From Sambucus nigra (lineage: Eukaryota > Streptophyta > Magnoliopsida > Dipsacales > Adoxaceae), in NCBI GenBank assembly GCA_949130495.1, contig OX422207.1:830526073-830590072 (forward strand): a stretch of DNA of 64,000 nucleotides, read 5' to 3'. Each line of letters begins with the position of its first letter. Within the stretch, counting starts at the first letter, position 1. The notes below the pieces were generated by a model that saw nothing but the letters and a program-made list of their open reading frames with translations, was not told where the DNA came from and did no database searches. The position numbers and the translations under genes were made by a program. Shown here piece by piece: positions 34,479 through 47,600 of this stretch.

Positions 34479-36472
34479 TGAAATAGCGTTGCCAAAGCCG
34501 TTTATTAAAAATAAACTATTTAAGCAACTCCGAAAGTTTGTTGAAGAAACTCTTTACTTAAATCAAAACGATTTTGAACACAAGATGTGTTAACAAAAAT
34601 AATGTACGAGATATGGACAAGATTTGATAACAAGTTTTAGTAAACAGTTTAAAATATTTTAAACTCAGCACACAACAGAATGAGATGAGAAGATGTAGAA
34701 ATATTAATACTCAGGATTTTTAACGTGGTAAAACCTCAACCTTGAGGAAACATCCACGACTCCCTCTACGGAGTAAAACAAGAAAATATCACTAAAACAA
34801 ATATGTGAGTTACAATCTATTTAACTAACATGCACACAATAACAAGTCTATACAAGTTCAGGAGTATACCCTCTGGCGTCCTTAAACTTTTCTGCAGATC
34901 TTGATTGTTGATGTAGTCTTCTCAGTTTGTCAACTCTTCTTTGTTTCAGCACTTTACGTCGACTTATGTTCACCAAATCTTATAGCCAACACTTTCAGTG
35001 TATGTAGTGTGAGGATGTTTGTGAAAAGTGTTCTATAACACATGCATGCACTCACACACACTTATATTTACAGACAATCCTAAACAAATTACATATAAAG
35101 TCTATATGCAGTGAGATTGTTATTTTTCTTTCTTACAAAACCAAAAACCTATTGACCTTTCAAAATAACCCAGATTCCACGGAGATCTTGCTTAAGAAAT
35201 CGGACAAGACCTTTTTCAATCTATTTTGAAAATATTTAGAAAATTGAAAACCCTCCAAGTGCGAATCCAACTAGGTCGGGTTAAGTTTTGTAAAAACAGA
35301 AACAGAAAAACATCTATTGTTGATCTTGAAGTAAGAAAATGTTTTAATCAGAAAACAATCAACAACGAACTTCTCAAGATGAGAAATAAAATGCAACTAA
35401 GTGTGTTGTGACATGAAAACTTCAGATCTATGATTTCTATTGAAACAGAAACAAGATCTGAGCAAGTGTCTAAGTTGGAAATAAGATTTTTTGAACAAAA
35501 GGTTTCAGCAACCCAGAAATCACTCAACTCGAACTCTCATAAACTCAAGAAACACTAAGGATGGTGTTTATTTGGTTATGGTGTTTTTGGAGAGGTAAAT
35601 GGTTTAGGTTGAATAAGGATTTGACGAAGTTAGGGTTTCTAACTTGGCTCTGGTTTCTCTCTCTCTCTCCTCTCTCTTCTCTCTCTCTCTCTATACTCTG
35701 AGACTTTTCAAAATGGCAAAAGCTTTCGAAGGCTGAGATGAGAGGTCCTTAAATAGGATGGGAAGAAGATTCCAGACCATCGTTCAAAAACAAGGGCTGA
35801 GATTGAGTCAAGCTCCTTTGACTACAATCTAAGGGCTCACAACAGGCGGTGGTTTAAACTGGCTGTGATTGGCTTAAGGGTTTACACGGGGATTCACTCA
35901 GGAGACATGCAGGCCATCGATAAGGGATGATCCAAGGGCTGTAAACATGCGAGGCTTTGTCTCAGTAAAGAAACACAGCTCTGGCCAATCAGAGATCAGC
36001 AAGTGTTGGCCATAGGACGAAGGCAATCGCGCGTCCCAAACTAATTACAAACCCAACCCTGGATTCTCCGGCGCTTTCGGTTCCTACCCAAAGTAACTTT
36101 TTGCCAAAAATCACAACATTACATATTTAGATATTAACCCCAAGACTTTTTAATTCAAGTTTTAATTTAATAAAACCATATTTAAAATATGTTTAAAATT
36201 CCCAAAAAATTAATAAAAATCAAATTGAGGGATTAGAACACACTCACCACATTAATACACATAAGGGTGCAATATGATATGCAAGAATTAAATTCTAAGT
36301 GTGTGAGTGATGGCTATAGTCTTAGGATCATTACAAGATGGATAAGAGAAGAAGCAAACCAATCTCTGAGGCTCTTTGGTTTCTAGGATGGACACAATTT
36401 TGTCACAATTTCCAAACTAGATGAGCTCTTATACAGTCTAGACTCAAATGAGTCAAAAGTATAAGGGCTTCA
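34479..36472 (-). repeat. LTR 1 of array B (1,994 bp)
   Basis: Plus-strand ends TGAAATAGCGTTGCC and ATAAGGGCTTCA. It serves as 3' LTR of B1 and 5' LTR of the truncated left unit; the primer site of that unit (GCTCTGATACCA) lies at 34465-34476. By eye it differs from the other two LTRs at roughly seven to nine positions. Confidence 0.93.
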
Positions 36473-36484
36473 ATCTCCCCCTTT
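36473..36484 (-). promoter_or_regulatory. Polypurine tract of B1
   Basis: The minus strand reads AAAGGGGGAGAT directly before LTR 1. A second tract AATGGGGGAGAAATTTG lies upstream near 36717-36733. Confidence 0.8.
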
Positions 36485-36780
36485 GGAAATATGAGACAAA
36501 ATCTCCTTTGAGTCATCTAGAACTCATAGGGTGACAACAAATAAGAAAATCCTATTCCTATAAAAGTTCTATCTACCCAAATCCTAGAAAGCAAAAATTA
36601 CATAACTCAACTATATACAGTTTAACATCCTATTATTACAATGAAGAATGACTGTACAAGAAGAATACCTGCAAAGAATTACTAAGATCAAGCTTTTTAG
36701 TATATGCAGTAGACTCAAATTTCTCCCCCATTTTGTCTCAAATGGACAAAGGGAAGGAACTTGGAAAATATAACAGGTAT

Positions 36781-39700
36781 TTACTCAACACAAATCATAC
36801 CAATAGATTTACGTAAAGAAATGAATCTATTATAATCAAGAGGTTTGGTAAATAAATCTGCAAGTTGTAGATCAGTAGAAAGATAATTGATTTCTAATTC
36901 CTTGGTTTCAACTAATTCACGAATAAAGTGATGTCTTATTTTAATGTGCTTAGTTCGCGAGTGTTGAACTGGGTTCTTAGAAATATTAATCGCACTTTGA
37001 TTATCACAATAGAGATGAAGTGTGGGTTCTAGAATACCATAATCACTTAGCATTTGTTTAAGCCATAATAATTGGGCACAACAGCTACCGGCGGCTATGT
37101 ATTCAGATTCAGCAGTCGAGAGAGATGTGCAGTTCTATTTTTTACTACTCCATCCTACCAAGTTATTACCAATATAACAACATGCGCCTGAAGTGCTTTT
37201 ACTATCATCAGTACAACCAGCCCAATCAGCATCAGTGTACCCAATAATAGTGCTCGGTGTGTCATTCGTGTACCAAATTCCTAAATTTAGAGTGCCTTTA
37301 ACATATTTAATTATGCGTTTAACAGAGTTTAAATGGCTCTCTTTGGGATTGTTTTGATAACGCGCAGAAACAAAAACAGCATACATGATATCAGGATGCG
37401 AGGCAGTCAGATAGAGTAATGTGCCAATCATACTACGATATAAAGTAGAGTCTACAGATTTTCCATTTTCATCTTTAGATAATTTCTCTGTAGTACTCAT
37501 AGGCGTTTTAGCACTTTTAGCACTCTCGAGGCCAAATTTTTTAACTATCTCTAATGCGTACTTAGTCTGCGAAAGAAACAATCCATCTGGTTGTTGTTTG
37601 ACTTGGAGACCTAGGAAGAACTGTAACTCCCCCATAAGGGACATCTGAAATTCCTTACTCATAATTTCAGCAAAAGATTTTACTTCTGAGGTAGAAGTGG
37701 ATCCAAATATGATATCGTCTACATAGACTTGAGCGATAGTAATGTGTTTGCCAAAATGTTTGACAAATAAGGTTTGGTCATTTCCACCTCTTTTGAAACC
37801 TTTATCCAGCAGAAAACTGGACAGGCGCTCATACCAAACTCTAGGAGCTTGCTTAAGACCATATGAAGCCTTTTTCAACCGAAATACATGATTAGGATAA
37901 CTAGGGTCAATGAAACCTTTAGGTTGTTCTACATAGGTTTCCTCGGCAAGTATTCCATTAAGGAACGTAGATTTAACATCCATTTGATATAATGTAAAAT
38001 GCATGTGACAAGCTATAGCAAGAAGCAGACGAACTGATTCTAAACGAGTAACAAGAGCAAACGTCTCATTAAAATCAAGTCCTTCTATTTGGGAATAACC
38101 TTGAGCAACTTGTCTAGCTTTATTTCTAATTATCATCCCATTTTCATCAGTTTTATTTTTGAAAATCCAGCGAGTACCAATAACCTTTTTGTGATCAAGA
38201 CGTGGAACAAGATACCATACATCATGAATGAAAAATTGTAAAAGTTCATCCTGCATAGCAGAAATCCAGTGAGAGTCATTCAATGCCTCATTTACATTCT
38301 TTGGTTCCACAAGAGAAACAAAGCATGCATAAAGAGCATAATTTCTAAGTTGGGATCTTGTACGTACTGGATCACTAGGGTTACCAACTATGTTGTTTAT
38401 GGGATGATCTTTAGAAACCCAGTTAGGTACTTCAGGTGACTCAATAGGTAATGAATTATCTATTTCAGAAGAGTCATTTTCTAAAATATTTGACGATTCT
38501 TCTTCTATAGCTAATTCACTAGTCTTGCTTTCTACAGTAGTGTCACTAACAATTACATTTATGGATTCCATTAAGGTCTTAGTGCGAAGATTATACACTC
38601 GATAAGCTCTACTATTAGGTGAATAACCTAAGAATATGGCTTTATCTCCCCTACTCTCAAATTTAGATAAGTGTTCCCTATCTTTGCACACATAGCAGGT
38701 ACTACCAAAGGTTCTAAGGTACTTAAGATTACGCTTTTTATTGTACCAAAGTTCATAAGGGGTTTGTTTGGAATTCTTTCTAAGATAGACCCTATTAATA
38801 AGATGGCAAGCTGTACGAATAGATTCTACCCAAAAATACTTAGGTAAGTTCTTGGCATGGAGCGTGACACGTGCCATCTCTTGAAGAGTTCGATTCTTTC
38901 TCTCAGCTATACCATTTTGTTGAGGGGTCTTAGGAGCACTGAACTCATGTTTGTAACCATTATAGTCACAATATTCTACAATACCAGTGTCTTTGAATTC
39001 ACCACCTCTATCACTTCGGATTCTATTCACTTGAGTGTCTTTCTCATTTTCAATCCGTAAAAGAATCTTTAAAAAAGTTTGAAAAGTATCGGATTTCTGT
39101 TTTAAGAAAGCTACCCAAGTGAATCTGGTGAAGTCATCAACCATAACTAGAATATAACTGTGTCCACATAGACTAACAGTTTGAGAAGGACCCATTAGGT
39201 CCATATGGATGAGTTCTAATGGATTAGAGGTAAGGATATCTTTAACCCTTTTATGAGGTGCTTTAACAATTTTTCCTTCTTGACAGGGACCACAGACAAT
39301 GTTATGAATAGGTTTAATTTTTGGTATTCCTCTAACTATTTGTTGACAGGACAATTTACTCAAATTTTCGTAATTAATGTGACCCATTCTGTTATGCCAT
39401 ATCTCATTGTCATCCATTCTGGCAACATTACAGATTTCAGAACTAGACATGACAGTATAACAATTGTCAGGAGTCCTGAATCCTGTAATTAAGCATTCTC
39501 CCTTTTCATTTAAAATCTTGCAATTGTTCTTTGAAAAGGTAACAGTATAGTTTGAGTCACAAAATTGCGAAATGCTAAGTAAATTAGCCTTAAGACCTTT
39601 TACTAAGAGAACATTTTCAAGAACAGGAAGTCCTTTTTCTTTAAGAGTTCCTTTGCCTATGATCTGGGATGATACTCCATCACCAAAAACAACTTTTCCA

Positions 39701-42291
39701 CCATCAAAGTGGGTTTTATTTAAAAGTTTTGTATCATCACCTGTCATATGCTTGGAACATCCAGAATCCAAATACCAACCAGAAGATGTAAGTTCAGCTT
39801 TTAGAGCAGAAACAACAATATTACACTTCATCTGGGGTACTAGATCATCTTTTCTAACCCAAATTGCTCTCGTTTTCTGTTTGCGCTTGTTTGCTCTCAT
39901 TTGATAAAATTTGCGAGCATTAGATTTTTGTTGAAAAACATTTTGCGCATGATTTTGAGTAAATTTAAACTCCTGAGCATTTGATTTAGAAAAGTTTATG
40001 GTAATCCTTCTAGTAAATGTCCTTTTAGGTTTAGTCTTTCTATTCCTATAGTTGGAGTTTTTGTCTGGTGGCCTGGGAAGGACATAGTTGTTACGACTCC
40101 TCCTAGAGTAGTTAAAGTTTTGATACATGGAAGTATTGTAGACAGGCTTAATCAGTCTCTTAGCATAGCAGTTATCGAAAGAATGTCCGTATATATCATA
40201 ATAGGAGCAATAAAGATTGCTCAGAATGGGGTTTACCTTAGGAAAGTCTCTAAACAAAGGTTTTGAGAGATTTTGAGGCTGAATTTTATTCCTAGGTAGC
40301 ACAGGTTTGAAGGCAGGTTCACTTTTCCTAATTGGGGGGCATACATATTTTCCCTTTGGTAAACTTTCATGCTTAGAGCAACTTGCATTTCCAGTGTTAG
40401 TGTTTTGATGATCAAACTCAGTTTTTAGAGAATGAAAGTCTGAACATGTTTCTATAGGTCTTTTGCCTCCTGACACAAATTTGATAGGTTCAGCATGATT
40501 TGTTTGTGTCTTTAAAATGGGGCAAAACCCTATACCAGTTCGATCATCAGAATTGGTTTTAGATTCAGCAACGAATTCCTCAAAACATTTAGAATTGTTT
40601 TCAGATTTTGTAAACTTTTTAAAAATAGTTGCTGTCTTTTCTTTGGTTTGTTCCAATTCTAATAATGTCCCTTTGTATTTTTTCTCCAGAATTTCATTAG
40701 CTTCAGTCAAAGTTTTCAGTTTTTCATCAAACACTTTGATATCACTTTCATGAGACATGCATTGAGTAGTATACTCTTCAGCATTCAGTTTTACCATCAG
40801 ACTTAGATCCTCTAGCTTTTTAGTAAGATCTTTCACAATCTTTTCTAGTCTAGTGCTTTTCTTTAGAGTTTTAGTATATAGAGTGTGTATATCTGGGAGA
40901 TCATCATTATCTGAGTCACTAAGTGAGGTGTGTGAAGTGACCCCTAAGGTTTCATTTCTTAAACTCACGCACCCATTGACATCAGCAGTATCGATTCCCC
41001 TTTGACTCACACACCCCGAAGAAGAAGCATTAAAGTTCTCAGTAAGTAAAGCATCTAAACCAGTTAAAGTATGATTCAAGATAACAGAACTAGAATTACT
41101 AGGCTCATCCTCAATATCAAGCACAGGCATATCATCATTATATATGATTTTGGAAAAGAAGGATAAACAAGGATCAAAACCATCAGATGTTTCAGGTTCC
41201 TCATTTTCAGAATCACTTGAGTCATCCCAGGTTTTGCAGATGTTGGCTCTAGAGTGTTTGTTTTGGTTATTTAAATTAACTTAACAGTCTTGAGCAATGT
41301 GTCCTAGTTTACCACATCTATAGCATTCAGTCTTCTTGAGGTCTCTGTGAGGTCTTGTGTTGTCCTTGTTCTGTTTGTCATGAGGTTTCTCATGAGGCTT
41401 GTGATTTGAAGGAGTTAAATAATTAGACTTGCCCTGTCTATTTGCAATACTGTTTCTAAATTTAACAATTTTCTTAAATTGTTTTGTCATTAGGGTAATC
41501 TGATTATCTAGACTTTCTAATTCACAGTCCTCATCAGAATCATTACTAGGAGTGTTTAACTCAGGCTTAGTCATCTTAGAAGTAAAGCTAAGATTGGAAT
41601 TGGTATGTATCCTATGAGTGTGGGTCAATTGTTTCTTAAACTCCAATTCCATTTCTACAGTTCTTAATTTACTACTGAGTAATTCAGGAGTGAGATTTAT
41701 ATCACACATTTCCTCAACAGAATATCTTTTATTGTCAAATTTCTGTGGTAATGATCTCAGAATTTTAGACACAATTTCTTGTCTATCATAAGTTATACCA
41801 TTAGCATGCTATTTAGTGACAATATCAGTCAGGTTCATATAGAAGTCATCAAAAGACTCAGATTCAGTCATGATTAAGGAATTATACTGTTGAATTAACA
41901 TCTGAGTTTTAGCAGCCTTAACCCTAGAGTCTCCTTCATGGGCAGTAATCAAGGTATCCCATGCTTCCTTAGAAGTGGTACAAGATGAGATTCTCTTGAA
42001 CTAATGTTCATTTATAGACATAAATATAGCATTCTTACCTTTATTATTATTGCGAGAAACTTGTTTCTCTTCTTGAGTAAACTCACTTAATATTTTCTTA
42101 ACCCTCTCAGTACTTCCTTCAGTGGCTGGTTTAGTAGGATAAAAGTATCCATTTTCAATAATGTCCCAGACATCATCTCCCAAGGTTCCTTGAATGAAAG
42201 CAATCATTCTTACTTTCCAATAAGAAAAATTGGTTCCATCAAAGACTGGAGGTCTGGTCAAGTTACCATATCTTTCATTTTTCTCGTCCAT
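36781..42291 (-). pseudogene. Gag-Pol of B1 with four premature stops
   Basis: The same 5,511-bp frame as B2, without frameshift, but interrupted by four stop codons read on the minus strand. They are TAG at 42003-42001 (Glu in B2), TAG at 41811-41809 (Leu in B2), TAA at 41283-41281 (Arg in B2, just after the first zinc knuckle) and TAG at 37137-37135 (Gln in B2, in RNase H). The middle 1,331 codons (41130-37135) are still open. It also has changes at residues normally conserved in copia Pol: NKARQ for NKARL, KASYGLKQ for KALYGLKQ, VKSTFLNG for VKSAFLNG, ASHPDI for ASRPDI. The second zinc knuckle lost a Cys (CSYYDIYGH). YVDD is kept. Its LTRs look as young as those of B2. Confidence 0.93.
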
Positions 42292-42352
42292 GATTGATTT
42301 TGAGAAAACAGTTTCAGAAACTCAGGATCTTTTTGAAAAAAGTTCACCAAAA

Positions 42353-42364
42353 GCTCTGATACCA
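42353..42364 (-). promoter_or_regulatory. Primer-binding site of B1
   Basis: TGGTATCAGAGC on the minus strand, two bases from LTR 2. Perfect match to the initiator Met-tRNA type. Confidence 0.9.
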
Positions 42365-42366
42365 AT

Positions 42367-44360
42367 TGAAATAGCGTTGCCAAAGCCGTTTATTAAAAAT
42401 AAACTATTTAAGCAACTCCGAAAGTTTGTTGAAGAAACTCTTTACTTAAATCAAAACGATTTTGAACACAAGATGTGTTAACAAAAATAATGTACGAGAT
42501 ATGGACAAGATTTGATAACAAGTTTTAGTAAACAGTTTAAAATATTTTAAACTCAGCACACAACAGAATGAGATGAGAAGATGTAGAAATATTAATACTC
42601 AGGATTTTTAACGTGGTAAAACCTCAACCTTGAGGAAACATCCACGACTCCCTCTACGGAGTAAAACAAGAAAATATCACTAAAACAAATATGTGAGTTA
42701 CAATCTATTTAACTAACATGCACACAATAACAAGTCTATACAAGTTCAGGAGTATACCCTCTGGCGTCCTTAAACTTTTCTGCAGATCTTGATTGTTGAT
42801 GTAGTCTTCTCAGTTTGTCAACTCTTCTTTGTTTCAGCACTTTACGTCGACTTATGTTCACCAAATCTTATAGCCAACACTTTCAGTGTATGTAGTGTGA
42901 GGATGTTTGTGAAAAGTGTTCTATAACACATGCATGCACTCACACACACTTATATTTACAGACAATCCTAAACAAATTACATATAAAGTCTATATGCAGT
43001 GAGATTGTTATTTTTCTTTCTTACAAAACCAAAAACCTATTGACCTTTCAAAATAACCCAGATTCCACGGAGATCTTGCTTAAGAAATCGGACAAGACCT
43101 TTTTCAATCTATTTTGAAAATATTTAGAAAATTGAAAACCCTCCAAGTGCGAATCCAACTAGGTCGGGTTAAGTTTTGTAAAAACAGAAACAGAAAAACA
43201 TCTATTGTTGATCTTGAAGTAAGAAAATGTTTTAATCAGAAAACAATCAACAACGAACTTCTCAAGATGAGAAATAAAATGCAACTAAGTGTGTTGTGAC
43301 ATGAAAACTTCAAATCTATGATTTCTATTGAAACAGAAACAAGATCTGAGCAAGTGTCTAAGTTGGAAATAAGATTTTTTGAACAAAAGGTTTCAGCAAC
43401 CCAGAAATCACTCAACTCGAACTCTCATAAACTCAAGAAACACTAAGGATGGTGTTTATTTGGTTATGGTGTTTTTGGAGAGGTAAGTGGTTTAGGTTGA
43501 ATAAGGATTTGACGAAGTTAGGGTTTCTAACTTGGCTCTGGTTTCTCTCTCTCTCTCCTCTCTCTTCTCTCTCTCTCTCTATACTCTGAGACTTTTCAAA
43601 ATGGCAAAAGCTTTCGAAGGCTGAGATGAGAGGTCCTTAAATAGGATGGGAAGAAGATTCCAGACCATCGTTCAAAAACAAGGGCTGAGATTGAGTGAAG
43701 CTCCTTTGACTACAATCTAAGGGCTCACAACAGGCGGTGGTTTAAACTGGCTGTGATTGGCTTAAGGGTTTACACGGGGATTCACTCAGGAGACATGCAG
43801 GCCATCGATAAGGGATGATCCAAGGGCTGTAAACATGCGAGGCTTTGTCTCAGTAAAGAAACACAGCTCTGGACAATCAGAGATCGGCAAGTGTTGGCCA
43901 TAGGACGAAGGCAATCGCGCGTCCCAAACTAATTACAAACCCAACCTTGGATTCTCTGGCGCTTTCGGTTCCTACCCAAAGTAACTTTTTGCCAAAAATC
44001 ACAACATTACATATTTAGATATTAACCCCAAGACTTTTTAATTCAAGTTTTAATTTAATAAAACCTTATTTAAAATATGTTTAAAATTCCCAAAAAATTA
44101 ATAAAAATCAAATTGAGGGATTAGAACACACTCACCACATTAATACACATAAGGGTGCAATATGATATGCAAGAATTAAATTCTAAGTGTGTGAGTGATG
44201 GCTATAGTCTTAGGATCATTACAAGATGGATAAGAGAAGAAGCAAACCAATCTCTGAGGCTCTTTGGTTTCTAGGATGGACACAATTTTGTCACAATTTC
44301 CAAACTAGATGAGCTCTTATACAGTCTAGACTCAAATGAGTCAAAAGTATAAGGGCTTCA
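42367..44360 (-). repeat. LTR 2 of array B (1,994 bp, shared by B1 and B2)
   Basis: It acts as 5' LTR of B1 and 3' LTR of B2. It has about five private differences by eye (for example CTTCAAATC for CTTCAGATC, GAGTGAAGC for GAGTCAAGC, CTGGACAAT for CTGGCCAAT), so it is not a simple intermediate of LTR 1 and LTR 3. Confidence 0.93.
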
Positions 44361-44372
44361 ATCTCCCCCTTT
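44361..44372 (-). promoter_or_regulatory. Polypurine tract of B2
   Basis: AAAGGGGGAGAT on the minus strand, adjoining LTR 2. A second tract, AATGGGGGAGAAATTTG, sits near 44605-44621 between the stop codon and the LTR. Multiplied tracts are a reported Sirevirus signature. Confidence 0.82.
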
Positions 44373-44668
44373 GGAAATATGAGACAAAATCTCCTTTGAG
44401 TCATCTAGAACTCATAGGGTGACAACAAATAAGAAAATCTTATTCCTATAAAAGTTCTATCTACCCAAATCCTAGAAAGCAAAAATTACATAACTCAACT
44501 ATATACAGTTTAACATCCTATTATTACAATGAAGAATGACTGTACAAGAAGAATACCTGCAAAGAATTACTAAGATCAAGCTTTTTAGTATATGAAGTAG
44601 ACTCAAATTTCTCCCCCATTTTGTCTCAAATGGACAAAGGGAAGGAACTTGGAAAATATAACAGGTAT

Positions 44669-47600
44669 TTACTCAACACAAATCATACCAATAGATTTAC
44701 GTAAAGAAATGAATCTATTATAATCAAGAGGTTTGGTAAATAAATCTGCAAGTTGTAGATCAGTAGAAAGATAATTGATTTCTAATTCCTTGGTTTCAAC
44801 TAATTCACGAATAAAGTGATGTCTTATTTTAATGTGCTTAGTTCGCGAGTGTTGAACTGGGTTCTTAGAAATATTAATCGCACTTTGATTATCACAATAG
44901 AGATGAAGTGTGGGTTCTAGAATACCATAATCACTTAGCATTTGTTTAAGCCATAATAATTGGGCACAACAGCTGCCGGCGGCTATGTATTCAGATTCAA
45001 CAGTCGAGAGAGATGTGCAGTTCTGTTTTTTACTACTCCATCCTACCAAGTTATTACCAATATAACAACATGCGCCTGAAGTGCTTTTACTATCATCAGT
45101 ACAACCAGCCCAATCAGCATCAGTGTACCCAATAATAGTGCTCGGTGTGTCATTCGTGTACCAAATTCCTAAATTTAGAGTGCCTTTAACATATTTAATT
45201 ATGCGTTTAACAGAGTTTAAATGGCTCTCTTTGGGGTTGTTTTGATAACGCGCAGAAACACAAACAGCATACATGATATCAGGACGCGAGGCAGTCAGAT
45301 AGAGTAATGTGCCAATCATACTACGATATAAAGTAGAGTCTACAGATTTTCCATTTTCATCTTTAGATAATTTCTCTGTAGTACTCATAGGCGTTTTAGC
45401 ACTTTTAGCACTCTCGAGGCCAAATTTTTTAACTATCTCTAATGCGTACTTAGTCTGCGAAAGAAACAATCCATCTGGTTGTTGTTTGACTTGGAGACCT
45501 AGGAAGAACTGTAACTCCCCCATAAGGGACATCTGAAATTCCTTACTCATAATTTCAGCAAAAGATTTTACTTCTGAGGTAGAAGTGGATCCAAATATGA
45601 TATCGTCTACATAGACTTGAGCGATAGTAATGTGTTTGCCAAAATGTTTGACAAATAAGGTTTGGTCATTTCCACCTCTTTTGAAACCTTTATCCAGCAG
45701 AAAACTGGACAGGCGCTCATACCAAACTCTAGGAGCTTGCTTAAGACCATATAAAGCCTTTTTCAACCGAAATACATGATTAGGATAACTAGGGTCAATG
45801 AACCCTTTAGGTTGTTCTACATAGGTTTCCTCGGCAAGTATTCCATTAAGGAACGCAGATTTAACATCCATTTGATATAATGTAAAATGCATGTGACAAG
45901 CTATAGCAAGAAGCAGACGAACTGATTCTAAACGAGTAACAAGAGCAAACGTCTCATTAAAATCAAGTCCTTCTATTTGGGAATAACCTTGAGCAACTAG
46001 TCTAGCTTTATTTCTAATTATCATCCCATTTTCATCAGTTTTATTTTTGAAAATCCAACGAGTACCAATAACCTTTTTGTGATCAGGACGTGGAACAAGA
46101 TACCATACATCATGAATGACAAATTGTAAAAGTTCATCCTGCATAGCAGAAATCCAGTGAGAGTCATTCAATGCCTCATTTACATTCTTTGGTTCCACAA
46201 GAGAAACAAAGCATGCATAAAGAGCATAATTTCTAAGTTGGGATCTTGTACGTACTGGATCACTAGGGTTACCAACTATGTTGTTTATGGGATGATCTTT
46301 AGAAACCCAGTTAGGTACTTCAGGTGACTCAATAGGTAATGAATTATCTATTTCAGAAGAGTCATTTTCTAAAATATTTGACGATTCTTCTTCTATAGTT
46401 AATTCACTAGTCTTGCTTTCTACAGTAGTGTCACTAACAATTACATTTATGGATTCCATTAAGGTCTTAGTGCGAAGATTATACACTCGATAAGCTCTAC
46501 TATTAGGTGAATAACCTAAGAATATGGCTTTATCTCCCCTACTCTCAAATTTAGATAAGTGTTCCCTATCTTTGCACACATAGCAGGTACTACCAAAGGT
46601 TCTAAGGTACTTAAGATTAGGCTTTTTATTGTACCAAAGTTCATAAGGGGTTTGTTTGGAATTCTTTCTAAGATAGACCCTATTAATAAGATGGCAAGCT
46701 GTACGAATAGATTCTACCCAAAAATACTTAGGTAAGTTCTTGGCATGGAGCGTGACACGTGCCATCTCTTGAAGAGTTCGATTCTTTCTCTCAGCTATAC
46801 CATTTTGTTGAGGGGTCTTAGGAGCACTGAACTCATGTTTGTAACCATTATAGTCACAATATTCTACAATACCAGTGTCTTTGAATTCACCACCTCTATC
46901 ACTTCGGATTCTATTCACTTGAGTGTCTTTCTCATTTTCAATCCGTAAAAGAATCTTTAAAAAAGTTTGAAAAGTATCGGATTTCTGTTTTAAGAAAGCT
47001 ACCCAAGTGAATCTGGTGAAGTCATCAACCATAACTAGAATATAACTGTGTCCACATAGACTAACAGTTTGAGAAGGACCCATTAGGTCCATATGGATGA
47101 GTTCTAATGGATTAGAGGTAAGGATATCTTTAACCCTTTTATGAGGTGCTTTAACAATTTTTCCTTCTTGACAGGGACCACAGACAATGTTATGAATAGG
47201 TTTAATTTTTGGTATTCCTCTAACTATTTGTTGACAGGACAATTTACTCAAATTTTCGTAATTAATGTGACCCATTCTGTTATGCCATATCTCATTGTCA
47301 TCCATTCTGGCAACATTACAGATTTCAGAACTAGACATGACAGTATAACAATTGTCAGGAGTCCTGAATCCTGTAATTAAGCATTCTCCCTTTTCATTTA
47401 AAATCTTGCAATTGTTCTTTGAAAAGGTAACAGTATAGTTTGAGTCACAAAATTGCGAAATGCTAAGTAAATTAGCCTTAAGACCTTTTACTAAGAGAAC
47501 ATTTTCAAGAACAGGAAGTCCTTTTTCTTTAAGAGTTCTTTTGCCTATGATCTGGGATGATACTCCATCACCCAAAACAACTTTTCCACCATCAAAGTGG

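Noticed and set aside
36473..36780. Envelope-like gene between pol and LTR, as in some Sireviruses
   Set aside because: Only about 300 bp separate the Gag-Pol stop and the LTR in B1, B2 and copia A; no frame with membrane segments fits.
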